This document shows positions 1-6,823 of a DNA stretch of 7,347 nucleotides, in pieces; position 1 is the stretch's first letter; each line of letters opens with the position of its first letter. A model generated the notes under the pieces. The model did not search any database, was not told the origin of the DNA, and worked only from the letters and a program-made list of their open reading frames with translations. This stretch comes from Chromatiaceae bacterium (GTDB taxonomy: Bacteria; Pseudomonadota; Gammaproteobacteria; Chromatiales; Chromatiaceae): the NCBI GenBank assembly GCA_016938795.1, contig JAFGTZ010000419.1:1-7347 (forward strand). The letters run 5' to 3'. The translations under genes were made by a program, and so were the position numbers.

Positions 1-1
1 C

Positions 2-2128
2 CGCGGGGAGTTGGCGCTGCTGCGTCGCGAACTGCTTATCCCCGTCACCAGCTTTTTCCGCGACCCCGAGGCCTTCGAGATCCTAACCGAATCGGTCATC
101 AAGACCATTGTCTCGGAGCGCGCCGAGAATCAGCCCATCCGGGTTTGGGTTCCCGGCGTCTCCACCGGCGAGGAGGCCTATTCGCTGGCCATCCTCTTTG
201 CCGAGGCCTTCGACAAGGCGCGTCGCTGGCCCAACCTCAAGCTCTTTGCCACCGATGTGGAGCAGCAGAACGTCGAGGTTGGCGGCGCGGGCGTTTTCTC
301 CGAGGCAATCACGGCCGAAATCTCGCCCGAGCGGCTCGAACGCTTCTTCTACAAGCGCGGCAATCACTTTGTGGTGAAGAACGAGATTCGCCAGAACATC
401 GTCTTCGCACGCCACAACCTGCTGGAGGATCCGCCCTTCACCCGCATGGACCTGGTGTCCTGCCGTAACCTGCTCATCTATTTCCGCACCCAGGCCCAGG
501 AGCGCGCGCTGCGGCGCATTCAGTACTCGCTCGCGCCCGGCGGCTTTCTCTTTCTTGGACCCAGCGAAACGCTCGCCGATCTGCACACCGATTTCACCGC
601 CGTCAGCTCCAAGCACAAGATCTACCGCATCCTGCGTCACGTCTCGCTGCCGCTCGACACCTCCAGCACACCGCTTGCACGCGCCAACCTAGCCGACACC
701 ACGCGCCGTCCCGGCGCCCGCGCCCGCGCGCTTGCCACCGACGCCACCGCCATCGACTCAGGGCAAGGCGTGCTGTTGCGCAACTATGCGCCAACCACGC
801 TCCTGCTCAATAGCCGCTCCGAGCTTCTGCATGTCTTTGGCGACGTAGGGCATTACTTACGCATCGGCGAAGGCAGCGCCACGCTGGAAATCGCCAAGCT
901 GCTGCCGCAGACCCTGGCGCCTGTGGCCCAGGCACTGATCTATAAATGCACCCGCAGCAATACGGCGCTGCGCTCCGATCTGTTGACACTCAGTCAGCCC
1001 GATGGCGGACAGGAGCGCCTGCGCCTGGTGGTGCGTCCCTTCGATGTTCCTCAGGGCGAACCGCATCTGCTGCTCTCCTTCGAAGCCGAACCCGAGGTTG
1101 CCAGCGACGCAGTCGAAAGCGCGGCCACAGCCGACGGCTCGCGTATCGAGACGCTCAATCTCGACAACGAGACCGCGCGCCGCGTCAAAACCCTGGAGCG
1201 CGAACTCACTGCCACCCGCGAAAGCCTTCAGGCCACCATCGAAGAGCTGGAAACGGCCAACGAGGAGCTTCAGGCCACCAACGAGGAACTCATGGCCTCG
1301 AACGAGGAGCTGCAAAGCTCCAACGAGGAGCTGCAATCGGTCAATGAGGAACTCTACACGGTCAACGCCGAAAATCAGGAAAAGATCGAGATTCTCAACC
1401 GCCTCAATGCCGACCTTGACAGCATGGCCAAGGCGGCGGCCATCGCCACCGTCTTTGTCGATTCAGAGCTTCGCCTCACCCGCTTCACGCCCGAGGCTAC
1501 CAGCCTGTTCAAGATCCGCAATGGCGATCTCGGACGCCCCATCGACGACTTCACCAACCTGCTGCAATACCCGCATTTCATCGAGGAACTGCGCCAGACC
1601 ATCGAGAACGGCGAGATGCTCCAGCGCGAGGTGCATGCCGCCAACGACCGCATCTATCTCGCTCGCGTCCTGCCCTACTCGGTGCGCACCGGCGATGCGC
1701 GCGGCGCCGTAGCCACCTTTGTGGACATCACCACGCTGCACGATGTCGAACGCCTCCAATCTGTGCTCGACTCGCTACCCGAGCGTATCGCGGTGCTCGA
1801 TGCCAAGGGCGTCATCAGTCTGGTTAATCGCGCCTGGCGCCAGCTCGCCCAAGACAGCCAGGATGAGCGTCTCGCGCAGTGCGGCCCGGGTACCCAGTAT
1901 CGTCAGGCCTGGGAGCTGATCGGCCCGCCCACAGGAAATAGCGAATCGGATCGGGCGCTTGCTGGCGTCCAGGATGTGCTCGAAGGGCGTCTTGAAACCT
2001 TCAGCGTGGAATTTGCCCCCGAACCAGGGCAGCGCTTTGCCATGCATGTGGCGCCCATCCACCATATCGGCGGCGGGGTCATCGTCACCCAGGTTGACAT
2101 CAGCCCATGGGTTGCACTGCATGAGTGA
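2..2128 (+). CDS. CheR-type methyltransferase with PAS domains and coiled coil, 5'-truncated (probable CheB/CheR fusion)
   Basis: The reading frame is open from base 2, so the start codon and probably a CheB methylesterase domain lie left of the window. Numbering residues from the codon at base 11, residues 1-205 are the CheR catalytic domain. Visible motifs are LLIPVTSFFRDPEAF, the SAM-binding PGVSTGEEAYS (48-58), FATD (79-82), CRNLLIYF (151-158) and FLGPSETL (181-188). This domain family methylates glutamates on chemoreceptors using S-adenosylmethionine. A PAS-like segment (about 252-360) follows, then a coiled coil (about 386-476) built on NEEL heptads, then two PAS-type domains (about 479-572 and 580-698). 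The protein ends there. Many CheB-CheR-PAS fusions go on into a histidine kinase, and none is present in this reading frame. No membrane segment is seen, so it should be cytoplasmic. Its stop overlaps the start of the next gene. The CheR call is firm. The missing CheB half is inferred from family architecture. Confidence 0.93.
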   Translation, partial: RGELALLRRELLIPVTSFFRDPEAFEILTESVIKTIVSERAENQPIRVWVPGVSTGEEAYSLAILFAEAFDKARRWPNLKLFATDVEQQNVEVGGAGVFSEAITAEISPERLERFFYKRGNHFVVKNEIRQNIVFARHNLLEDPPFTRMDLVSCRNLLIYFRTQAQERALRRIQYSLAPGGFLFLGPSETLADLHTDFTAVSSKHKIYRILRHVSLPLDTSSTPLARANLADTTRRPGARARALATDATAIDSGQGVLLRNYAPTTLLLNSRSELLHVFGDVGHYLRIGEGSATLEIAKLLPQTLAPVAQALIYKCTRSNTALRSDLLTLSQPDGGQERLRLVVRPFDVPQGEPHLLLSFEAEPEVASDAVESAATADGSRIETLNLDNETARRVKTLERELTATRESLQATIEELETANEELQATNEELMASNEELQSSNEELQSVNEELYTVNAENQEKIEILNRLNADLDSMAKAAAIATVFVDSELRLTRFTPEATSLFKIRNGDLGRPIDDFTNLLQYPHFIEELRQTIENGEMLQREVHAANDRIYLARVLPYSVRTGDARGAVATFVDITTLHDVERLQSVLDSLPERIAVLDAKGVISLVNRAWRQLAQDSQDERLAQCGPGTQYRQAWELIGPPTGNSESDRALAGVQDVLEGRLETFSVEFAPEPGQRFAMHVAPIHHIGGGVIVTQVDISPWVALHE
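1238..1384 (+). repeat. 21-base imperfect tandem repeats encoding a NEEL heptad coiled coil
   Basis: Seven consecutive 21-base units begin at 1238, 1259, 1280, 1301, 1322, 1343 and 1364. The five central units each begin with AACGAGGA or AATGAGGA and encode NEEL plus three variable residues. The first unit (IEELETA) and the last (NAENQEK) are degenerate. The array encodes a regular heptad coiled coil of the kind found between the CheR and PAS modules in this protein family, so it is a protein-level structural repeat, not a mobile or regulatory one. Third positions differ between units, which argues against very recent duplication. Confidence 0.85.
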
Positions 2129-5100
2129 CGACACCCCCGCCGCATCCAGCCCAAGCACCAAGGATGCGGTCAACGAACGCGTCATTCGCGAACGCGCCCT
2201 GGAGGCCTTGCGCCAAGGGCGCTTTGATCTTGTCGAGGATATCCTCACCGGCGTCGAACCCAGCCCGTCGCTCCTGATTGAAAATCTGCGCATCTACCAA
2301 GCTGAACTCGAAATCCAGAACGAAGAGCTGCAGCGCAGCTACCGCAGAACCCAGCAGGGTCTTGACCGCTTCATGACCTTCTTCAACAGCCTGCCGATCG
2401 CCGAGCTGGTGATTGATCGCCACGGGTTGATTAAGGAAGCCAATCATGAGGCACAGCGGCTCTTCGGACTTGGCAACGCACATTTTCATCAGCATTTTTT
2501 CGCGCGTCTCATCGCCGAACAACAGCGCGGACAGGTCATCCATGCCTGGTCTCACCTGCCGGAGCAAGCATCCCGACGCATCGAGGAGGTTGCGCTGCGC
2601 GCAAGCGACGGACATCTCTTCACGGCGGATTTGCACATTGCCGCCCTCGCCTCCGAGATTGAAGATGAAGTGCATTATGTCTGCGCCATCATCGACCGCA
2701 CGGAGGCCGTGCGCCAACGTCATGCCTTGCGCGATCTGAGCGAACAACTGCGCGAAAACTCGCTGTCGCTCACCGAGCGCCTCAAGGAACTGGCCGCGCT
2801 CCATGATGTGCTCGCCGAGACCAGCCGTATTGATACCGATCCCGGCGAGGTCATCGAGCGCGTCGTCAAACGCCTGCCTGCCGCTTGGCAGTTTCCGGAA
2901 ATTGCCGAAGCGCGCATTCAACTCCCCACGCTGAGCGCCCAGACTTCCGGCTTTCGACTCACACCCTGGATGCAATCATCCCCCATTACGCTTCCCGACG
3001 GCACGGCTGGCGAGGTCTGCGTGACTTACCGCACCGAACCACTCACCCGACATGCCGACGTTTTTCTTCCCGAGGAAGCAGATCTCATCAGAGGCATTGC
3101 GACGCACCTGAGCGTGTTTTTCGCGCGCCACGCCGATGAGTCACGGCTGCGCGACAGCCGTGAGCGCTACAGAGTGCTTGCCGAGTTCAACCCGGAGTGG
3201 GAATACTGGGTTGGACCCGATGGAAAATTTCTCTATATCTCGCCCGCCTGCCAGCGCCTGACTGGCTACAAGGCCGAAGAACTGCTGGCCAACCCGCAGC
3301 TCATCGAGCATCTCATCGACCCCAGGGACAGCGATCTGTGGCAACGCCACAGCGATCAGACCCAGCATCAGGCGCTTGATGCGCCCTGTCTCATGGAGCT
3401 TCGCATTCGCACGCGCGACGACCAGGAGCGCTGGATTGAGCATGTCTGCGCCCCGGTACGCACCGAGGACGGACGTTTCCTCGGGCGGCGCGGCGTCAAC
3501 CGCGACATCACCGCACGCAAGCACATTGAACAAGAGTTGCGCCGCAGCGAGGCTTTTCTCAATGCCACCGGCAGCATCGCGCGAGTGGGGGGATGGGAGT
3601 TAGAGCGAGGGAGTGACACCCTGCGCTGTACGCAGAGCACCTTTGAGATTCTTGAACGAGCACCGAGCGAACGGCTTGCACTGCGTGAATGGCTTGGCTT
3701 TTTTCAAGCCGATGATCGACGCATCCTGACGCAATGCATCGAGCACGCCTTCGAACAACATCACCGCTGCGATTTGCAGCTGCGTCTCGACACCGCGCAG
3801 GGCCGCTCGCTTTGGGTCCAGGTCACGGGCCAGCCGGTCATCGAACAGGGTGAGACACGCCGCATCCTTGGCACCCTGCAAGACATCACTAGCCGCATGG
3901 AGGCCGACGCCTCGCTGCGCCAGGCCGCGCGCGTCTTTGAGAGCACGGTCGATGGCGTAGTCATCACCGACCCCAACGAGCGCATCCTCGCCGTCAATCG
4001 CGCCTTCACCCAGATCACCGGTTACCAAGAGGAAGAGGTCCTGGGCCAAACCCCGCGCATTCTCCAATCCGGACATCACAACGCCGACTTCTATCGCGCC
4101 ATGTGGGATGCACTCAAGCGCCATGGCCAGTGGCGCGGGGAGATCTGGAACCGTCACAAGAGCGGCGAACTTTATCCCGAACAACTCACCATCAGCAGCG
4201 TGCAGGATGGCGCCGGGCGTCTCACCCACTACGTGGGTCTATTTCGCGACATCAGCCAGCTCAAGGAATCCGAGCGCCAGCTTGAATACCTCGCACACCA
4301 TGACCCGCTCACCGGCCTGCCCAATCGTTGTCTCTTTCAGTCCCGGCTCGAACAGAGCCTGGCCCGCTCGAAACGCAGTGGCCAACCCCTAGCCCTGTTG
4401 TTTCTCGATCTTGATCGCTTCAAGGTCGTCAACGACACCCTCGGCCACCCGGTCGGCGACCTGCTGCTCCAGCAAGTCGCCGAAGCCCTGAGCAGTCAGG
4501 TTCGCCCTGCTGACACCATCGCACGTCTTGGCGGCGATGAGTTCGTTATCGTTCTCGAAGACATCCTGGATCTCAAGGATGTCGAGCACTTCGCCAATCG
4601 GCTGCTCAATCTGCTGAGTCAGCCCTTTCTCATCGACGGGCGCGAACTCTACATCACGGCCAGCATCGGCATCAGCGTCCATCCGCGTGACGGCAACACG
4701 CCCGATATCCTCTTGCGCCACGCCGATATCGCCATGTATCAGGCCAAGGCCGAAGGCCGCAACGACTACAGCTTCTTCGAGCCCATCATGTCGGAAGGTG
4801 CAGCGGAGCGACTGCGCATCGAGAACGAGCTGCGCGGCGCCCTGCAACGTGAAGAATTCATCATCCACTACCAGCCCCAGATCGGGCTTGAAGACGCGCA
4901 TCTGCGCGGCGTCGAGGCGCTCTGCCGCTGGAGCCACCCTCAGCTCGGCGAGGTCTCGCCGGGGCAGTTCATCCCGCTTGCCGAGGAGATTGGTCTGATC
5001 GGCGACATCAGCGCCTGGGTGCTGGAGGAAGGCTGTCGGCAACTGATACGCTGGGATCAGGAGGGCTTTCGGATTCCGCGCCTGGCGGTCAATCTCTCCA

Positions 5101-5576
5101 TGCGCGACATCGAACGCCCCAACCTGGTCGAGCAGGTACAGGACTGCCTCGCGCGCACCGGACTGGAGCCCGAACGGCTCGAACTGGAGGTGACCGAATC
5201 TATGATCATGCGCCGCACCGAAGAGGCTATCGCCACCCTCGATGCCCTGCGCCGGCTGGGCGTAGCGCTCGCCGTCGATGACTTCGGCACCGGCTTCTCC
5301 TCACTCGCGTATCTCAAGCGCCTGCCGCTGCATCGGCTCAAGATCGACCGAGGCTTTGTCGAAAAGCTCACCGAGGATCCCAACGACGACATGATCGTAC
5401 GCGCCGTCATCGCGCTCGGGCGCAGCCTCGGGCTCGAAGTGCTCGCCGAGGGCATCGAGACGCCAGCCCAGATCGAGTTTCTCTGTCGCGAGGGCTGCAC
5501 CGAAGGTCAGGGCTATCTCTTCAGCCGCCCCATCTCCGCCGAACAGCTCATCGACGAGTGGCGCCACCGACTCTGA
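2121..5576 (+). CDS. PAS-rich bifunctional diguanylate cyclase / cyclic-di-GMP phosphodiesterase (GGDEF-EAL)
   Basis: The 1151-residue soluble protein starts at ATG 2121, which overlaps the previous stop by 8 bases. A helical N-terminus with LRIYQAELEIQNEEL (56-70) leads into PAS1 (about 82-195). A GAF-like stretch (about 222-338) follows, then PAS2 (about 349-467), PAS3 (about 478-594) and PAS4 (about 598-718). The GGDEF domain has DPLTGLPNR (from 728), GGDEF (804-808) and an inhibitory RxxD site (RPAD, 795-798) exactly five residues before it. The EAL domain has EAL (932-934), NLS, EVTES (1024-1028), DDFGTG (1053-1058), KID (1074-1076), EGIE (1110-1113) and QGY (1130-1132). By family knowledge these domains make and hydrolyse cyclic-di-GMP. 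Since the motifs of both look intact, either or both activities are plausible. PAS cofactors cannot be read from sequence. The ribosome binding site before 2121 is weak, which suggests translational coupling to the upstream gene. The frame is open back to 1959, but that stretch lies inside the upstream gene. Confidence 0.95.
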   Translation: MSDDTPAASSPSTKDAVNERVIRERALEALRQGRFDLVEDILTGVEPSPSLLIENLRIYQAELEIQNEELQRSYRRTQQGLDRFMTFFNSLPIAELVIDRHGLIKEANHEAQRLFGLGNAHFHQHFFARLIAEQQRGQVIHAWSHLPEQASRRIEEVALRASDGHLFTADLHIAALASEIEDEVHYVCAIIDRTEAVRQRHALRDLSEQLRENSLSLTERLKELAALHDVLAETSRIDTDPGEVIERVVKRLPAAWQFPEIAEARIQLPTLSAQTSGFRLTPWMQSSPITLPDGTAGEVCVTYRTEPLTRHADVFLPEEADLIRGIATHLSVFFARHADESRLRDSRERYRVLAEFNPEWEYWVGPDGKFLYISPACQRLTGYKAEELLANPQLIEHLIDPRDSDLWQRHSDQTQHQALDAPCLMELRIRTRDDQERWIEHVCAPVRTEDGRFLGRRGVNRDITARKHIEQELRRSEAFLNATGSIARVGGWELERGSDTLRCTQSTFEILERAPSERLALREWLGFFQADDRRILTQCIEHAFEQHHRCDLQLRLDTAQGRSLWVQVTGQPVIEQGETRRILGTLQDITSRMEADASLRQAARVFESTVDGVVITDPNERILAVNRAFTQITGYQEEEVLGQTPRILQSGHHNADFYRAMWDALKRHGQWRGEIWNRHKSGELYPEQLTISSVQDGAGRLTHYVGLFRDISQLKESERQLEYLAHHDPLTGLPNRCLFQSRLEQSLARSKRSGQPLALLFLDLDRFKVVNDTLGHPVGDLLLQQVAEALSSQVRPADTIARLGGDEFVIVLEDILDLKDVEHFANRLLNLLSQPFLIDGRELYITASIGISVHPRDGNTPDILLRHADIAMYQAKAEGRNDYSFFEPIMSEGAAERLRIENELRGALQREEFIIHYQPQIGLEDAHLRGVEALCRWSHPQLGEVSPGQFIPLAEEIGLIGDISAWVLEEGCRQLIRWDQEGFRIPRLAVNLSMRDIERPNLVEQVQDCLARTGLEPERLELEVTESMIMRRTEEAIATLDALRRLGVALAVDDFGTGFSSLAYLKRLPLHRLKIDRGFVEKLTEDPNDDMIVRAVIALGRSLGLEVLAEGIETPAQIEFLCREGCTEGQGYLFSRPISAEQLIDEWRHRL

Positions 5577-5595
5577 GCAGGGCCAAGGCGCTCAG
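5573..5595. terminator. Possible bidirectional hairpin spanning two convergent stop codons
   Basis: CTGAGC (5573-5578) and GCTCAG (5590-5595) form a perfect 6-base inverted repeat with an 11-base loop. The left arm contains the TGA of the GGDEF-EAL gene, and the right arm contains the TGA of pyrD read on the other strand. The gap between the two genes is only 15 bases, so any terminator must lie here or inside coding sequence. There is no T-run on either side, so it is not a textbook intrinsic terminator and the call is tentative. Confidence 0.3.
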
Positions 5596-6638
5596 CGCGC
5601 CGCCGTACGCGGCAGTCCATGCAGCAGCTCGCGCACCCAGCCCGGCCCGCCATAAATGAGCCCGCTGTAGACCTGGATCAGATCGGCGCCTGCGGCAAGC
5701 TTGGCTGCCGCATCCTCGGGCGTCATGATGCCGCCCACGCCGATGAGTACCGGCTCGGGCCCAAGCGTCTCGCGCAGACGCGCAAGCATGGCCGTGCTGC
5801 GCGCAAACAAGGGTCGCCCCGAGAGCCCGCCCGAAAGTCCCGCCGTAGGGCTTCGCAGTCCGCTGAAATCAATGGTGGTGTTGGTCAGGATAAGCCCCGC
5901 GCAGCCACCATCGAGCGCCGCCCGGGCGCACTCGATGGCATCCTCCTCGGCCAGATCCGGCGCCAGCTTCACCAGCAGCGGGCGCGGCTGGCGAAAACGC
6001 TGGTTCGGCCCCTGGATAGCGGTAAGAATGCGCCGCACCTCATCAACGCGCTGCAAATCGCGCAATCCCGGCGTGTTGGGGCTGGAGATATTCACAACCA
6101 CATAATCGGCCAGCTCGCCAAGCCACTCGAAGCTGCGCCGATAATCCTGCGCGGCACGCTCCGCCGGCGTCACCTTCGACTTGCCGATGTTCACCCCGAG
6201 CGGAACCTGCAACACCGAGCGCTCGCGCAACCGGCGCAGACGCCGCGCCACCGCCTCGGCGCCCGCGTTATTGAAGCCCATGCGATTGACCAGGGCCCCG
6301 TCATCGGGCAGCCGAAAGAGGCGCGGGCGCGGATTGCCCGGCTGCGCGAGCGCCGTGACCGTGCCCACCTCAATGAAGCCAAAGCCCAGCGCCTGCCAGG
6401 CCGGCACCGCCTCGGCATTCTTGTCGAGCCCGGCCGCGAGCCCCACCGGATTGGGAAAGCGCAGCCCCATGCGCTCGCGCGCCAGCCCCGAATCGCGCGC
6501 CACATCGCCCGCCCCGAGCTGCCCGCCCGCGAGGGCCGACCAGCGCTTGAGCACTCCGAGCGTCATCTCGTGGGCGCGCTCCGCATCGAGCCGAAACAGC
6601 CAGGGGCGCGCCGAGCGCCACCATGCACTCAGATCCAT
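5592..6638 (-). CDS. pyrD: Dihydroorotate dehydrogenase (quinone), class 2
   Basis: The 348-residue protein is the FMN enzyme that oxidises dihydroorotate to orotate in pyrimidine synthesis and passes electrons to the quinone pool. The N-terminal segment (WWRSARPWLFRLDAERAHE, 6-24) matches the membrane-associating extension of class 2 enzymes. Other motifs are NPVGLAAGLDKN (63-74), NRMGFNNAGA (118-127), VNIGKSK (149-155), NISSPNTPGLR (183-193) with the expected catalytic serine at 186, KLAPD (224-228), LTNTT (251-255), GGLSGRPL (270-277) and the FMN-binding GVGGI (300-304) and QVYSGLIYGGP (322-332). Length is normal for the family. I chose ATG 6638 because AGGGAG (6646-6651) sits seven bases upstream and the N-terminus then matches relatives. 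In-frame ATG 6656 and GTG 6662 lack a comparable site. It is convergent with the signalling operon and divergent from the OsmC gene, so it is probably transcribed alone. Confidence 0.97.
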   Translation of the reverse strand: MDLSAWWRSARPWLFRLDAERAHEMTLGVLKRWSALAGGQLGAGDVARDSGLARERMGLRFPNPVGLAAGLDKNAEAVPAWQALGFGFIEVGTVTALAQPGNPRPRLFRLPDDGALVNRMGFNNAGAEAVARRLRRLRERSVLQVPLGVNIGKSKVTPAERAAQDYRRSFEWLGELADYVVVNISSPNTPGLRDLQRVDEVRRILTAIQGPNQRFRQPRPLLVKLAPDLAEEDAIECARAALDGGCAGLILTNTTIDFSGLRSPTAGLSGGLSGRPLFARSTAMLARLRETLGPEPVLIGVGGIMTPEDAAAKLAAGADLIQVYSGLIYGGPGWVRELLHGLPRTAAR

Positions 6639-6823
6639 ACGCTCGCTCCCTGCCATGCCCACGGTTGAAATGCTGCGTTCATGCGTTCAACACCCTCTTG
6701 TGATCCGCTGCGTCTGCACAGGATCGGAATCGTCCACGAGAACGCAGACGCCCGCAAGGGCCGCCGTCCACCCAAGCCCGGGGCCGGTGCTATAGTCCTT
6801 GCTTTTAACGAGGAGTCCTTGCG
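6639..6823. promoter_or_regulatory. Divergent intergenic region between pyrD and the OsmC-family gene
   Basis: These 185 bases must carry the promoters of both flanking genes. Visible elements are a perfect tandem 8-base repeat TGCGTTCA (6674-6681 and 6682-6689), flanked by GTTGAA (6664-6669) and its complement TTCAAC (6686-6691). There is also a perfect 8-base inverted repeat, GCGTCTGC (6710-6717) with GCAGACGC (6744-6751). A rightward extended -10 lies at 6788-6796. I could not identify a convincing leftward pyrD promoter by eye. No coding sequence is supported here. Confidence 0.6.
6788..6796 (+). promoter_or_regulatory. Extended -10 promoter element for the OsmC-family gene
   Basis: TGCTATAGT matches the extended -10 pattern (TG, one base, then TATAGT, which differs from TATAAT at one position). 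It lies 27 bases before the start codon, giving a leader of roughly 20 bases that still includes the ribosome binding site. At the usual 17-base spacing there is no good -35 match (CCACCC), which is tolerated by extended -10 promoters. It stands out as an AT-rich patch in GC-rich DNA. Confidence 0.5.

Noticed and set aside
1959..2120. Upstream extension of the GGDEF-EAL reading frame to an earlier start
   Set aside because: The extra 54 residues lie fully within the coding sequence of the upstream PAS domain and look like a frame-shifted translation of it. ATG 2121 gives the typical overlapping-gene arrangement.
2495..2500. T6 run as an intrinsic terminator
   Set aside because: It lies inside the PAS1 coding region and has no GC-rich hairpin just before it.
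2100..2975. Open frame of 291 codons on the minus strand under the GGDEF-EAL gene
   Set aside because: It spans the junction of two well-supported plus-strand genes and shows no domain motif. It is best explained as a shadow of GC-rich coding sequence.
2121..5576. Membrane-anchored sensor
   Set aside because: No hydrophobic stretch long enough to cross a membrane and no signal peptide is present in the 1151 residues. The protein should be cytoplasmic.
6639..6662. Longer pyrD start at GTG 6662 or ATG 6656
   Set aside because: Neither has a clear ribosome binding site, whereas ATG 6638 has AGGGAG seven bases upstream and gives the usual N-terminal length for class 2 enzymes. ATG 6656 remains possible.
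5619..6668. Long open frame of 349 codons on the plus strand opposite pyrD
   Set aside because: It is antisense to an unmistakable PyrD. Its translation is rich in R, A, H and P without any recognisable motif, as expected from the shadow of a GC-rich gene.
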